Part shown: one piece after another, positions 53,298-61,843 of the stretch
Layout of the letters: each line of letters begins with the position of its first letter
Numbering within the stretch: the stretch's first letter is position 1
Assembly: GCF_004522105.1 (NCBI RefSeq)
Contig: NZ_SPUJ01000006.1
Coordinates: 1 to 64,000 of the forward strand
Origin: Nocardioides sp. 1609
GTDB taxonomy: Bacteria > Actinomycetota > Actinomycetes > Propionibacteriales > Nocardioidaceae
DNA: 64,000 bases
Reading direction: 5' to 3'
Program-made: the position numbers and the translations under genes
Notes under the pieces: model-generated
Seen by the model: only the letters and a program-made list of their open reading frames with translations
Database searches by the model: none
Told to the model about the DNA's origin: nothing

Positions 53298-53774
53298 GTG
53301 GTCCAGCGCCGATTCACCGTGAGCCTCGAGCCCGCCGAGGCTGCCCGCCTCCGGGCCTTCGACAACGCCGCCGAGGGCCGGGTCTCCTGGCCCCTCGGAG
53401 AGAACAGGACCTTCCGGCGCCGCAACCGGACGACGTTCGAGGTCAAGGACTACGCCTCGATGGGGCCGGGCAAGGCCATGGTCGCGACGCTCGGGAAGGC
53501 CGTGCTGCGCGAGGACGACGAGGTGGACGTGGTCATCAGGACCAAGGGGTCCTGGCTCGGCTGGCTCCTCGTCGCGGGCGGGCTGCTGACCCTCACCGTC
53601 ATCCCCCGCGACGGCATCGTCGCCGCGGCCCTCGGCGTCGGTCTCGCGCTGGCGGGGTGGGGACTGTTCCTCCGGCGCCCGGGCGCCCACGACGACCTCG
53701 ACGCCATCGAGCAGGTCATGCGCAGCGAGATCGCCGGCGGGTGGAGTCCGGACGACGGCAGGGGCGCGCGATGA
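53298..53774 (+). CDS. Membrane-associated protein of unknown function
   Basis: A 158-residue protein with a charged N-terminal half (RRNRTTFEVKDYASMGPGKAMV, VLREDDEVDVVIRTKGSW) and two hydrophobic spans (WLGWLLVAGGLLTLTVIP, AAALGVGLALAGWGLFL), ending in a short acidic/basic tail. No family was recognised. GTG 53298 is the likely start. It follows the redox operon by about 50 bp. Confidence 0.65.
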   Translation: MVQRRFTVSLEPAEAARLRAFDNAAEGRVSWPLGENRTFRRRNRTTFEVKDYASMGPGKAMVATLGKAVLREDDEVDVVIRTKGSWLGWLLVAGGLLTLTVIPRDGIVAAALGVGLALAGWGLFLRRPGAHDDLDAIEQVMRSEIAGGWSPDDGRGAR

Positions 53775-53793
53775 CCGTCGCCGGACCCATAGG

Positions 53794-53817
53794 CCCGGTC
53801 ATGCCGAGAGTCGGGCG
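53794..53817. repeat. Dispersed-repeat family, partial copy A
   Basis: CCCGGTCATGCCGAGAGTCGGGCG matches the right half of the family consensus (CATGCCGAGAGTCGGGCG shared exactly with the copy ending at 62350). It lies upstream of the lipoprotein gene at 53882. Confidence 0.75.
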
Positions 53818-53881
53818 CGAGCTGGACAGCCGTGGTCCACTCAGTCGCGTGAGATCCGGAGGCAATGTCGCCCGTCGAAGC

Positions 53882-54301
53882 ATGGTGAAACGGCGGCGAA
53901 GCCGGATTGCAGCGCTCGTGATCCTGGTCAGCGCCGGATGCTCAAACAACGACACCGGCGACGGCGACATCGCAGGTGCCGAGAACGGGACGGTCACTGA
54001 CCTCGTCATCGTGGACGACGACTTCGAAAGCTGGTTCGTTGCAGCCGCCGAATTGCCCGAGAAGCCCGACCCGGCCAGCAAGAGCATCCGGGTCCTGGGC
54101 TACACGGCCCAGTGCGACAAACATGGGGTCGTCGGCTACGCGGTCAACGAGAGCCGTTCGGAAGTGCAGATAACGCTGGTGCTTGGCGAGAGCGGCCACA
54201 GCTGCAATGACGCCGCCGAGGGCGCACGCCTGGACGTGCCGCTAGCAGCGGCCCTTGGTTCTAGGCGAGTCGTACTGGTTCAGCCTGCCCAAGCGCCGTG
54301 A
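53882..54301 (+). CDS. Orphan lipoprotein 1
   Basis: A 139-residue protein with basic start MVKRRRSRIA and lipobox LVSAGC. The mature part contains two Cys (AQCDKHG and HSCND) that could form a disulphide, and ends VLVQPAQAP. No family was recognised. The gene is more AT-rich than the preceding operon and its stop is three bases before a dispersed repeat copy, so it looks like an acquired accessory gene. Confidence 0.6.
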   Translation: MVKRRRSRIAALVILVSAGCSNNDTGDGDIAGAENGTVTDLVIVDDDFESWFVAAAELPEKPDPASKSIRVLGYTAQCDKHGVVGYAVNESRSEVQITLVLGESGHSCNDAAEGARLDVPLAAALGSRRVVLVQPAQAP

Positions 54302-54303
54302 GA

Positions 54304-54353
54304 ACCGCCCGCCATGCCGCGTTGAGTGCACGCTTATGACGATGAGCGGGCGG
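54304..54353. repeat. Dispersed-repeat family, copy B
   Basis: This full copy has 8-bp inverted ends CCGCCCGC (54305-54312) and GCGGGCGG (54346-54353) around CATGCCGCG and GTGCACGCT. It starts immediately after the stop of one lipoprotein gene and lies about 55 bp before the next. Confidence 0.75.
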
Positions 54354-54406
54354 AGTCGACGCAGATGTAGAGACTTCCGGAACCGACACCGCGCACACTT
54401 CGTCTC

Positions 54407-54769
54407 ATGGGTATGACGACGGTGGTTCAAGCATGCCTGGCAGCACTTTCGTGCTCGATCATCAGTGCGTGTGGAGCCGCCACAGTGAGTGGCAGCACCA
54501 ACGGGGACTGCGAGAGTTTCTACGAGCCCGTGGCAGACGGTGCCACTTGGAGTGACCTGAAGTACGCCATGTTGAACTTTGATGAGCGGGGTCAAGTGAT
54601 GTCGATGCGGACGCAAGAACAGGGTCACGACGTCGGCGGGGGTAGCGAAGATGCAGTGCGCGTGGTGGACCTCCTCGACAGGCGCGGCGCGCGTGTTGTT
54701 CAAGTTGAGGTCTGGCGTACCGGCGCGGGTGCTTGGCGTGCTGGCGCCTGGAGCCAGTGCATCGACTAG
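54407..54769 (+). CDS. Orphan lipoprotein 2
   Basis: A 120-residue protein with a hydrophobic signal and lipobox (VVQACLAALSCSIISACGAA). The mature part is acidic with paired Cys (GDCESF and a C-terminal WSQCID). No family was recognised. Like its neighbours it has lower GC, no operon partner and a dispersed repeat on both sides. Confidence 0.6.
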   Translation: MGMTTVVQACLAALSCSIISACGAATVSGSTNGDCESFYEPVADGATWSDLKYAMLNFDERGQVMSMRTQEQGHDVGGGSEDAVRVVDLLDRRGARVVQVEVWRTGAGAWRAGAWSQCID

Positions 54770-54783
54770 CCCATCATGAGATG

Positions 54784-54868
54784 CGCCCGACCATGCCACG
54801 TAGCGGGCTGGCCATCGGCACACGATGCTGGTGTGGGGATGGACGACGATGAGCGCTCATGCCGAGAG
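54784..54868. repeat. Dispersed-repeat family, degenerate split copy
   Basis: GCGCCCGACCATGCCACG (from 54784) represents the left half and GAGCGCTCATGCCGAGAG (near 54851-54868) the right half, separated by unrelated sequence. The 237-bp gap 54770-55006 holds nothing else I can identify. Confidence 0.6.
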
Positions 54869-55006
54869 CAAGAAATCGAACCTCTCAGGCTGGTCAGGCC
54901 AGCGCCCAGCTGGCCCGGTCGACGGCCGATCCTGTTCCGCGCACGCACGTACTGACGCGCTAGTCACAGCTAGGAGCTCTGATCGTCGGACGCAGCGCGC
55001 GGCCCG

Positions 55007-55966
55007 CTACTGCTGCGCCCTCATGCGCTTGCGCAAGGTGACCCGCTTGGTCACCGTCGTGGGCGTCCCACCGTTGGGCCGGTAGGTGACGCGGACGGTC
55101 ACGGCGACCCGGCCGGTGCGCAGCAGCGTGCGGCGGGCCGCGCCGCGGGCCGCGACGGGGAGCGCCAGGGTGCGCGGTCGTGCCGAGTCCTGCGAGACCG
55201 GCACGACGCCGTTGCCGCCGAGGGTGGTGGTCCCGATCCCCGGCACGGTCGCGCGGAGGACGGCGCCCCCGGTGGCCCGGTTGCCCCGCACTGCGCCGAG
55301 GCGGACGCTGCTGGGTGCCCGCAGGCCGAAACGCACGTCGTCGACGACCTCGGCGCTCGACCCGGTGATCCGCACCGCGTCGACGAGGCGGTCGGCCCGC
55401 ACCCCCATGAAGGTCAGGGAGTCCACCGCCGGGCATGTGGTCGACAACGTGGTGGACGGGCTGCGGTCGACGTAGACGACCTCCACCGTGCAGGAACCGG
55501 GCGACAGCATGCCGAGCGCGAAGCCGAACGTGTCCACGGGGACCGTGAAGTCAAGCACCAGCGTGGCCGGCGTGTGGTTCGACAGCACGACGGTCGAGGC
55601 GGCCCCGAACCAACCCGCGGTGCCCACGGCCGTGTTGAAGGCGCCGAGGTGGGTCGGGTCGGAGGTGTAGGTGACGCCGCGGGTCAGGGCGCCGGCGTCG
55701 TAGCACGGGCTCTCGGAGCTCGACGAGAGCGCCGCTACGCCGCAGTCGCCGACCGTGCCGGCAGCGACCCGGGAGCCCTCGAAGTCCTCACGGGCCAGCG
55801 TCGGGTACGCCGCGGAGAACACGTCGGCCGGACCGACGACCACCGCTCCTCCCGCGACAGCCGGTGCCGGGAGCGCGACGAGCAGTCCGGCCGCGAGGAC
55901 GAGGAGGACGGCGGACACCACTGCGGGACCTGCGGGAGACCGGGGTGAACGGGTGGTGCGGGCCAT
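55007..55966 (-). CDS. Secreted protein with beta-sandwich-like domains
   Basis: A 319-residue exported protein with signal peptide VSAVLLVLAAGLLVALPAPAVAG. The mature N-terminal region (FSAAYPTLAREDFEGSRVAAG, then TLVLDFTVPVDTFGFALG) resembles PEP-CTERM/lectin-like exported proteins of unknown function. The C-terminal part is basic with repeated short strands and ends TLRKRMRAQQ. No anchor is seen, so it is probably released or wall-associated. It is unlinked to neighbours. Confidence 0.72.
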   Translation of the reverse strand: MARTTRSPRSPAGPAVVSAVLLVLAAGLLVALPAPAVAGGAVVVGPADVFSAAYPTLAREDFEGSRVAAGTVGDCGVAALSSSSESPCYDAGALTRGVTYTSDPTHLGAFNTAVGTAGWFGAASTVVLSNHTPATLVLDFTVPVDTFGFALGMLSPGSCTVEVVYVDRSPSTTLSTTCPAVDSLTFMGVRADRLVDAVRITGSSAEVVDDVRFGLRAPSSVRLGAVRGNRATGGAVLRATVPGIGTTTLGGNGVVPVSQDSARPRTLALPVAARGAARRTLLRTGRVAVTVRVTYRPNGGTPTTVTKRVTLRKRMRAQQ

Positions 55967-56067
55967 GGGGACTCCTCAGGACGGCGCCGGAACACGCAAC
56001 TCTCCTCGTCTGGACCATCGGTCACCATGACCCGATCGGGCCATCGCCGTGACCCGCGCACGCGGGC

Positions 56068-57018
56068 CTAGACGGACAACCTGTTGACGGTCCTGGTCAC
56101 GCGATCACCCGTCTTCTCGAGGAACACGATCTCGCCGAACTCGACGTGCGACCAGCCTTCGGCGTCGTCCGTCAGTGCCTCGGAAGCGAACACGGCGGCC
56201 GATGCCTCGTTCTCGTCGCACGCCTCGAAGTCGTAGGACGTGCCGTCGCGCGGGACGTGACGACCCATGAGCATGTACATCGGCTCCAGGAGCATCGAGA
56301 GGGCGAAGTCCTCCGTGCCCGGACCGGACTCCCGCAGCTTCTTCCAGTCCCCGACCGGGTTGGTCTCGCCCTGGTGCCCGAGGCCGACATTGACTCCGAT
56401 GATCCGGTTCGGCGACACCAGGGCCATCTTCATCTTGGTCAGGGCAGGGAGATCGAGGGCCTTCATCGCCTGGGAGATGAGGTGGACCATCTTCTCGATC
56501 GCGCGTTGGACGTCCTCGTCGTTGTCGCCGTCGAGCAGGGACAGCAGGAGCACGTAGAGGAACTCCGTGTCCGTCGAGCCCCGCATCTGCTTCAGGTACC
56601 TGTCCTCGCAGTGCTGCAGCAGCTCCCTCTGCAGGAGCATCCAGTTCGGCATGTCGCCGTTCTGGGCGAGGATCCAAGGAGTCTCGTCGAAGGAGAACGG
56701 GTGGCAGTTCTCGTCCACCATGACGGTCGTCGAGTTGTAGAGGGCTGCGCGCACATGGGCGAGCACCGTGCTCGCTTGGAGACTGGGGATGATGCGGTTG
56801 GCGTTGTCGTCATAGAAGGCAGGCACGGGCCGGCGGTAGAGGAAGGGATCCTCCGGCTTGAGCAGGTGCTCGCTCCAGGCACCGAATCCCCAGCCTGCCA
56901 GCTGGAGATCTGGGTAGTGCTCAGGGTCGAGAGCCTGATTGACCAGGCTGTTCGACGGCGTGAGCAGCAGGCTCTCGAGCGGGATCTCGGGCCCGATGTA
57001 GGCGAGCACTCGGCACAT
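56068..57018 (-). CDS. Class II glutamine amidotransferase-family protein
   Basis: A 316-residue protein with the N-terminal nucleophile Cys2 exposed after Met removal (MCRVLAYIGPEIPLESLL). Class II blocks follow: LAGWGFGAWSE, STVLAHVRAAL, NCHPFSFDETPWILAQNGDMPNW and STDTEFLYVLLLSLL. It resembles YafJ/EgtC-type Ntn hydrolases rather than asparagine synthetase. It would hydrolyse a gamma-glutamyl amide, and the physiological substrate is unknown. Base composition is clearly lower in GC than the core genes. Confidence 0.85.
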   Translation of the reverse strand: MCRVLAYIGPEIPLESLLLTPSNSLVNQALDPEHYPDLQLAGWGFGAWSEHLLKPEDPFLYRRPVPAFYDDNANRIIPSLQASTVLAHVRAALYNSTTVMVDENCHPFSFDETPWILAQNGDMPNWMLLQRELLQHCEDRYLKQMRGSTDTEFLYVLLLSLLDGDNDEDVQRAIEKMVHLISQAMKALDLPALTKMKMALVSPNRIIGVNVGLGHQGETNPVGDWKKLRESGPGTEDFALSMLLEPMYMLMGRHVPRDGTSYDFEACDENEASAAVFASEALTDDAEGWSHVEFGEIVFLEKTGDRVTRTVNRLSV

Positions 57019-57313
57019 AGGTTTCCTTCACTGACGAGAGGACGTGCCGCGGTCGGCATCCACGAGCGTCGCCACCCTACGGGCGAGAGCCGGCTTGCTC
57101 GGGGGCGAGGCTCCGATGCGTCCCGGGCAACCGGTCCTCGAGGATCCGGCCCCTCGACGCAGCGCATCTCCGTCCGCAGCGGCCGAGGCCGGAGGAACGT
57201 TCGGCGGCCAGAGCACCTCGAGCCCGACGCAGCCGCTCGCGCGGCTCGACTGAAGTCCTTCGGCATCTGGCGTTCTGCTGACAGCGCAGTCGGTGGTTCC
57301 CTACCTTGCGGTG
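57019..57313. other. Non-coding interval
   Basis: This 295-bp spacer separates the divergent amidotransferase (-) and HNH (+) genes. Open frames across it lack starts with ribosome sites and family similarity. No repeat or clear promoter was identified. Confidence 0.5.
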
Positions 57314-57847
57314 GTGAGCGAGCCCGCGGTCCCGACCGGACTCGACGTCGAGGAGCTCCTCGACGGCGTGCTGACCGCCGTGGGCCCGGTGGCTCCCTGG
57401 CTGATCGTCGCGGCTGTCTGTGTGATCGTGCTCCGGTTCCCGATGCTCGGCCGCGGCCCGGGCATGGTCGCCTCGCGAGACCCCTGGCGGCGGTTCCAGG
57501 GCGGCCCTCGACGACTTGTCATCTACCGTGCCGCGGGCCGATGCGAGGGCGGGCTTCTTTGGTTCTGGGGTCGGTGCAGCCGAGCAGCCACCGAGGCCGA
57601 CCACGTCTACCCGCACTCGCGCGGCGGACCCACGGTGCCGAGCAACGGCCAAGCGCTCTGCCACCGGTGCAACCGCGCCAAGGCCGCCACCCGGCCCGCG
57701 TGGTGGTACATCCGCGGTCTCGAGCGGCGGCGTCGCGCGTACTTTCCGGCCGGCAGCGACGTCCGGGTCTCGGCCTCGATGAGCACCGGGGACCGTGCCA
57801 TGCGTCTGGCTGCCCCAGACCTGCGGCGAGGGACGCGCCGTCGCTGA
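57314..57847 (+). CDS. Membrane-anchored HNH-like protein
   Basis: About 177 residues. A short N-terminus and one hydrophobic span (WLIVAAVCVIVLRFPML) precede an HNH-type module with zinc-ribbon Cys. The module reads AAGRCEGG, CSRAATEADHVYPHSRGG (the DH of HNH), SNGQALCHRCNRAKAA (N and CxxC). HNH nucleases are normally soluble, so a membrane anchor is odd. Cleavage of incoming DNA at the membrane is one possibility. GTG 57311 or 57293 are alternative starts. Confidence 0.7.
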   Translation: MSEPAVPTGLDVEELLDGVLTAVGPVAPWLIVAAVCVIVLRFPMLGRGPGMVASRDPWRRFQGGPRRLVIYRAAGRCEGGLLWFWGRCSRAATEADHVYPHSRGGPTVPSNGQALCHRCNRAKAATRPAWWYIRGLERRRRAYFPAGSDVRVSASMSTGDRAMRLAAPDLRRGTRRR

Positions 57848-57963
57848 CGGGCACCGCGCAGGCAGTTCGCGTTCCGCGTGCCGGCACTGCCGGTCACGTC
57901 CCGCGCCGTGGCACGGAGCTCGTCGTCCGATCGACCCGGGCAAGGGCCCGGGCCACGAAGGAG

Positions 57964-58167
57964 TCAGGCACCACGGCGGGTCCTCGGCTCGGGCTGCGGG
58001 AGGCCGTTGGCGTCCAGCCAGTCGAAGACCGCCCAGGAGAACCCTGACTCGAACGCAGGACCCTGTGATCGGTCTGGTGGGGCGGGTTCGACGCTGTGCT
58101 TGAGGCACAGCGCCCTGGCCGTGTCGTAGCCACGCATCCACTCGCGATCGGCCTGTCCTGGGTCCAT
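57964..58167 (-). CDS. Small SOS-controlled protein of unknown function
   Basis: A 67-residue soluble protein starting MDPGQADREWMRGYDTARALC, with FESGFSWAVFDWLDANG near the C-terminus. No family was recognised. ATG 58167 is preferred because a perfect SOS box lies eight bases upstream. The in-frame TTG at 58203 would place the box inside the gene. Control by LexA points to DNA damage or mobile-element biology, but function is unknown. Confidence 0.62.
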   Translation of the reverse strand: MDPGQADREWMRGYDTARALCLKHSVEPAPPDRSQGPAFESGFSWAVFDWLDANGLPQPEPRTRRGA

Positions 58168-58175
58168 CAGACGAG

Positions 58176-58191
58176 TCGAACATTTGTTCGA
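58176..58191 (-). promoter_or_regulatory. Perfect SOS (LexA) box
   Basis: TCGAAC-ATTT-GTTCGA is an exact match to the actinobacterial LexA consensus, centred 17 bp upstream of the ATG at 58167 on the minus strand. Confidence 0.82.
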
Positions 58192-58294
58192 TTCGTCCGT
58201 CAAGGTCGTCCACCCTCCGGGCAGCCGACCTCGGCCGTCGCGCAGACCAGGAGCGGCACGCGTGCCTGCCGGGGCAGGGTGTGCACCCTGGCGG

Positions 58295-58885
58295 CTAGGG
58301 CATCACTGGCGGCGCGTACACCGCGGTGCAGTGTCCTGGCGTGCTGGCGTCGGTGTAGTCCCACGCATCGCCCGGGTCGCCGAGGGTGTGACTGGCGGCG
58401 GCCGCGCCGAGCTTCTGGTTGTAGACGTCGATCCTGCCGCGGTAGGTGCCCTTCACCTTGCCCTTCGGGTTGTAGTAGGTCAGCTTCAGCACGACTCGGT
58501 ACTGGCCGGTGAGGTCCCGGTTCGTCTTCCACGTGGTCGGGCCGAAGAACGCGACCTCCTCCAGGTTGGCCTTCGCCTTGACCAGCTTGGTGGTGAAGTG
58601 GGGCCTGCCGTTGCGCAGCACGGTCATCTGGTAGCCGACCCATGTCTTGCGCTGGTACGGCGCGTGGGTGAAGAACTTGGGCACCCTGATCTGGGCGAGC
58701 GTGTCGTCGGCCGTCCCCACGGCGTCGCGGTAGACGCAGAGCGCTCCAGGCGAGCTCGACTCGTCGACGACGTTGGGCTCGTAGAAGGTGCCTTGGCTGT
58801 CGAGCTTGGTGAACGCATCGGCTGGTGCCATCGACGTGGCCAGGGTGAGTGCAACCCCGGACAGGACAACTGAGGCTCGTCGCAT
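58295..58885 (-). CDS. Secreted protein of unknown function
   Basis: A 196-residue exported protein with signal peptide VVLSGVALTLATSMAPADA, start at ATG 58885 and a GGAGG eight bases upstream. The mature part is strand-rich (KTWVGYQMTVLRNGRPHFTTKLVKAKANLEEVAF, RVVLKLTYYNPKGKVKGTYRGRIDVYN) with two Cys (ALCVYRD and GHCTAVY). A beta-sandwich is likely. No family was recognised. Confidence 0.68.
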   Translation of the reverse strand: MRRASVVLSGVALTLATSMAPADAFTKLDSQGTFYEPNVVDESSSPGALCVYRDAVGTADDTLAQIRVPKFFTHAPYQRKTWVGYQMTVLRNGRPHFTTKLVKAKANLEEVAFFGPTTWKTNRDLTGQYRVVLKLTYYNPKGKVKGTYRGRIDVYNQKLGAAAASHTLGDPGDAWDYTDASTPGHCTAVYAPPVMP

Positions 58886-59125
58886 GATCAGACCTCCAGG
58901 TCTCGGTTTCTCAAGGCACGAGGGCGTGCCCACTGACCTGTAGGAGGTGGCGGGACAGCCCGTGATACGCCCAGGCATCGGGAAGGACGTCAGACGTGTC
59001 CGGCGCCGATGACTGCGGACGAGTTCGCGCCTCATGAACGAATCCTGTCCGCCAGGCATCGCCCGTCGTGCCGATGAGCGAGAAGTGAATTGCTCGCGCT
59101 CGGGGTGGCCTGGGAAGGTCGGGCG

Positions 59126-60058
59126 ATGCGCATCGTCCAGCCTTCGGCCGCCCAGCTGATCTCCGCTGCAGCACTGAGGGTTCCTGCCGAGACCTCCCTC
59201 TCGGCCAGCGAGATGATGACGGAGATCGAGGCGGGCCGGATCCGGCCCGAGTGGTCCGTCCTGGCCATGGACGAGTCCGGCGCGGTCATCGGGCGAGCGA
59301 TGTGGTGGGGCCGGGACACGGCCGTTCCGATCGCGTTGGACGTGTGGGACGTCCACGCGCACGTGCACGACCGCGGCACCCTGGCCAGGGCTCTTCTCGA
59401 CGCTGGACACGAGATCCTGTCGAGTCGCGGGGTGGCCGTCCCGCTGCCGCACACGATGCGACTCCCGAACGACTGGCGCGACCATCCGCCCGTCGTCGCC
59501 GAGGTGGACCTGAAAACTCGCGCCGCTACTTCAGCAGGCCTGACGCGGGTCAACGAGCGACTCCAGTTCCAGTGGGACGCGGATCGACCGTTGCCGGCCG
59601 AACGCGGCTCGCTCGTGTTCACGCCGGCCGACGACGAGACCTTCGTACGACTGTTCGCCGCTGCCGCGGACGGTTCGCTGGACGTCATGACCCGCCGCGA
59701 GCTCGAGTCCGCCGGCCCCGACGAGCTGGCCCGTGCCGAGCTCGACTACTACCGAGCCTGCCCCGGGGAGCGCTCCTGGTGGCACACGGCCGCCACGACG
59801 GACGGCACCGTCGTCGGCGTCGCCATCCCATCAGCGACCCCGACGAACCGCAACGTCGGATACCTGGCTGTACTCCCCGAGCATCGAGGTCGGGGGTACG
59901 TCGACGAGATCCTGACGTTCATCACCCGCTTCCACGCCGAGCAGGGCGCCTCTCGCATCACTGCGACCACCGATGTCGTCAACGCGCCCATGGCTGCGGC
60001 CTTCCGCCGAGCCGGCTACCGCTGCACGGAAGCGCGCATCGACCTCGAGTCACCTTGA
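59126..60058 (+). CDS. GNAT acetyltransferase with tandem GNAT-like halves
   Basis: A 310-residue protein. The N-terminal half (VLAMDESGAVIGRAMWW, VDVKT-like strands) is a degenerate GNAT fold. The C-terminal half has the acetyl-CoA site NVGYLAVLPEHRGRGYVDEILTF and TDVVNAPMAAAFRRAGYRC. The acceptor is unknown. ATG 59126 has GGGAAGG upstream. A dispersed repeat copy follows the stop within 13 bp, as for the lipoprotein genes. Confidence 0.82.
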   Translation: MRIVQPSAAQLISAAALRVPAETSLSASEMMTEIEAGRIRPEWSVLAMDESGAVIGRAMWWGRDTAVPIALDVWDVHAHVHDRGTLARALLDAGHEILSSRGVAVPLPHTMRLPNDWRDHPPVVAEVDLKTRAATSAGLTRVNERLQFQWDADRPLPAERGSLVFTPADDETFVRLFAAAADGSLDVMTRRELESAGPDELARAELDYYRACPGERSWWHTAATTDGTVVGVAIPSATPTNRNVGYLAVLPEHRGRGYVDEILTFITRFHAEQGASRITATTDVVNAPMAAAFRRAGYRCTEARIDLESP

Positions 60059-60070
60059 AACCAGCATCAC

Positions 60071-60118
60071 GCGCGCACCTGCCGCGTCGAGTGCGCGCTC
60101 GTACCGAGCGGCGGGCGG
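60071..60118. repeat. Dispersed-repeat family, copy C
   Basis: GCGCGCACCTGCCGCG, GAGTGCGCGCTCGTACCGAGCG and GGCGGGCGGCC align with the family consensus with several substitutions. It lies directly after the acetyltransferase gene. Confidence 0.65.
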
Positions 60119-60488
60119 CCGCTGACCGCCGGCAGATCGGACTAGCGTCGCCTCGCGACTACGCCCTTGCGCTGCAGCCCACACCAGGTGCGCCCGACCA
60201 TTGCCGGTGGTCGCCGGCCTGTTCGCTACGGACCCCGCGTCCTGCACGTGCGTACGCCGCTCGGCGAGGCGTTGCTCTCCGGCCGCGGATGATGATGAGT
60301 CCTGGCTCAAACGCCCTGAACCGCCGCTCGGTGCAGGTTCAACTGTTCGGCTCAGACACTCTGGACAATCGGAGTCTCATCGAGGAAGTCCTGACCGATC
60401 CGCTGTAGGCATCCGAACAAGCGCCGCAAACGACCGGGCCGGTGAGGACATTGCTGGATTCGAGGCGGCCGCCATCACCAGTGAGTAG

Positions 60489-60517
60489 CCGCCCGGCCAT
60501 GCCCCGCTGCGGGCTTC
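60489..60517. repeat. Dispersed-repeat family, partial copy D
   Basis: CCGCCCGGCCATGCCCCGCTGCGGGC matches the left half of the family. It sits about 80 bp beyond the 3' end of the glycosyltransferase gene. Confidence 0.55.
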
Positions 60518-60599
60518 ACCTGGTTGACGCAGCTTTGCCCGACCGCGTTGCCCACGGTGGTGTGCACGCCCCCGTGGCCGTAGCAATGGTCGGGGTTCT

Positions 60600-61739
60600 C
60601 TAGCTCGCGGCCGCCACGAGTGCCGCGAGGGCAGCCGCGGTGCCAGGTAGCGCCCGGACCTCGTCGGCGACGGTGGCGCATCGCTGCTGAAGGAGCCTGT
60701 CATCGTTCACGGCACGGGCGCGCGCCCGGGCCTCCTCGGCGGTCACGGTGGTGGCATCGAGGGTGTGTGCGATTCCGAGGGCGGCTGCGCGCATTGCGTT
60801 GTGCGGCTGGTCCGCACCCAATGGCAGCAGGATGGACGGGAGTCCGTGAGCGAGCGTGGCCATGAGGCTGCCCGAGCCGCCGTGTGAGACAACCAGGTCA
60901 ACATCGCGGAGCACCTCGTCCTGCGGGAGGAACCGCTCCACGCGCACGTTGTCGGGCTGGGGTCCAAGGTCGGCGGGATCTATCCCTCGACCGACGGTGG
61001 CGATGACGTTGGCGTCGAGGCCGGCCAGACCGGCCAGGAGCCGCTCCAGGAGGTCGCCTGAGGCGTTGTTGAAGATCGTGCCCAGGGTGACGTAGATGCT
61101 CGAGCGCCTGGCTGGACGTCGGTCCGTCCTCAGAGCGGCACGCGAGCGGTAGTACATGGGCGCGAGCCGCAGCGGCGCGTCGGGGCTCCGGAACGACGGC
61201 GCCGCGTCAGAGAGCACCAGTCCCGTGGCGAGCCGGGTCAGCCCGGGGTCGGGCGCTAGCCCGTGTTCTTCCCGTACTGCGTCTAGGTGCGGGACGACGA
61301 GCTCTGGCCGCAGCAGCAGTCCCGATGCCAGCACGAGGTGGGTAGCGATTGGTACGTCCACCAGCTCGGCGGCGATGGTGGTCCCCAGGTCGGTCTCGTC
61401 ACGCAGCACGAGGTCGGGTCGGAATGTGCGAAGGACGTCCGGCATCGCGGCTGCCATGCGTCGCGCACCCCGGTCGGCGAAGTTCTCTGCGAACTCGGTC
61501 TCGGCCGCCCGAGCGCCCACCACCTCGAGCGATCCGCGGACCTTCGTCACGGGGTTCTGGTCGTGGTGCGGCCTCGCACTCGTTGCGAACGCGGTCAAGC
61601 CGAGTTCCTCGACCTGCGTCATCAGACCACCCGAACCGGCGATGGCGACCACATGCCCGGCGTCGCGGGCCGCGCACGCCAACGGCAGGAGGGGAGCCAA
61701 GTGGCCGAGACCACCCACGAAAGACACGAGAAGACGCAT
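60600..61739 (-). CDS. GT1-family (UGT/MGT-like) glycosyltransferase
   Basis: A 379-residue GT-B glycosyltransferase. N-terminal acceptor domain: SFVGGLGHLAPLLPLACAARDAGHVVAIAG. C-terminal nucleotide-sugar domain: SIYVTLGTIFNN, VERFLPQDEVLRDVDLVVSHGGSGSLMATLAHGLPSILLPLGADQPHNA. It resembles enzymes that glycosylate macrolides, glycopeptides or other aromatic or hydrophobic acceptors. No partner biosynthetic genes are adjacent, so detoxification of a drug-like molecule is as likely as biosynthesis. Repeat copies flank it. Confidence 0.87.
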   Translation of the reverse strand: MRLLVSFVGGLGHLAPLLPLACAARDAGHVVAIAGSGGLMTQVEELGLTAFATSARPHHDQNPVTKVRGSLEVVGARAAETEFAENFADRGARRMAAAMPDVLRTFRPDLVLRDETDLGTTIAAELVDVPIATHLVLASGLLLRPELVVPHLDAVREEHGLAPDPGLTRLATGLVLSDAAPSFRSPDAPLRLAPMYYRSRAALRTDRRPARRSSIYVTLGTIFNNASGDLLERLLAGLAGLDANVIATVGRGIDPADLGPQPDNVRVERFLPQDEVLRDVDLVVSHGGSGSLMATLAHGLPSILLPLGADQPHNAMRAAALGIAHTLDATTVTAEEARARARAVNDDRLLQQRCATVADEVRALPGTAAALAALVAAAS

Positions 61740-61792
61740 GATCCACTCAGACTACAAAGCCCGGCAGTCGCCCTCGGCGGTACTAGTAAGTG

Positions 61793-61840
61793 ACCGACCA
61801 TGCCGCGTCAAGTGCACGCTCATGCCGAGCTGTGGGCAGG
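61793..61840. repeat. Dispersed-repeat family, copy E
   Basis: ACCGACCATGCCGCGTC, AAGTGCACGCTCATGCCGAG and GTGGGCAGG form a near-complete copy between the glycosyltransferase start and the convergent end of the small membrane gene. Confidence 0.75.
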
Positions 61841-61843
61841 CCG

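Larger units (their letters stand above)
60059..60599. other. 541-bp non-coding interval with repeat copies
   Basis: No gene is supported on either strand. The interval contains dispersed-repeat copies at 60071-60118 and 60489-60517 and a fragment at 60191-60207 (CGCCCGACCATTGCCGG). Short open frames here lack ribosome sites and plausible protein sequence. Confidence 0.6.

Noticed and set aside
60050..60310. Possible minus-strand gene in the 60.1-60.6 kb gap
   Set aside because: Composition looks random, it overlaps the end of the acetyltransferase gene, and there is no ribosome site. A plus-strand ORF at 60201-60488 is equally unconvincing.
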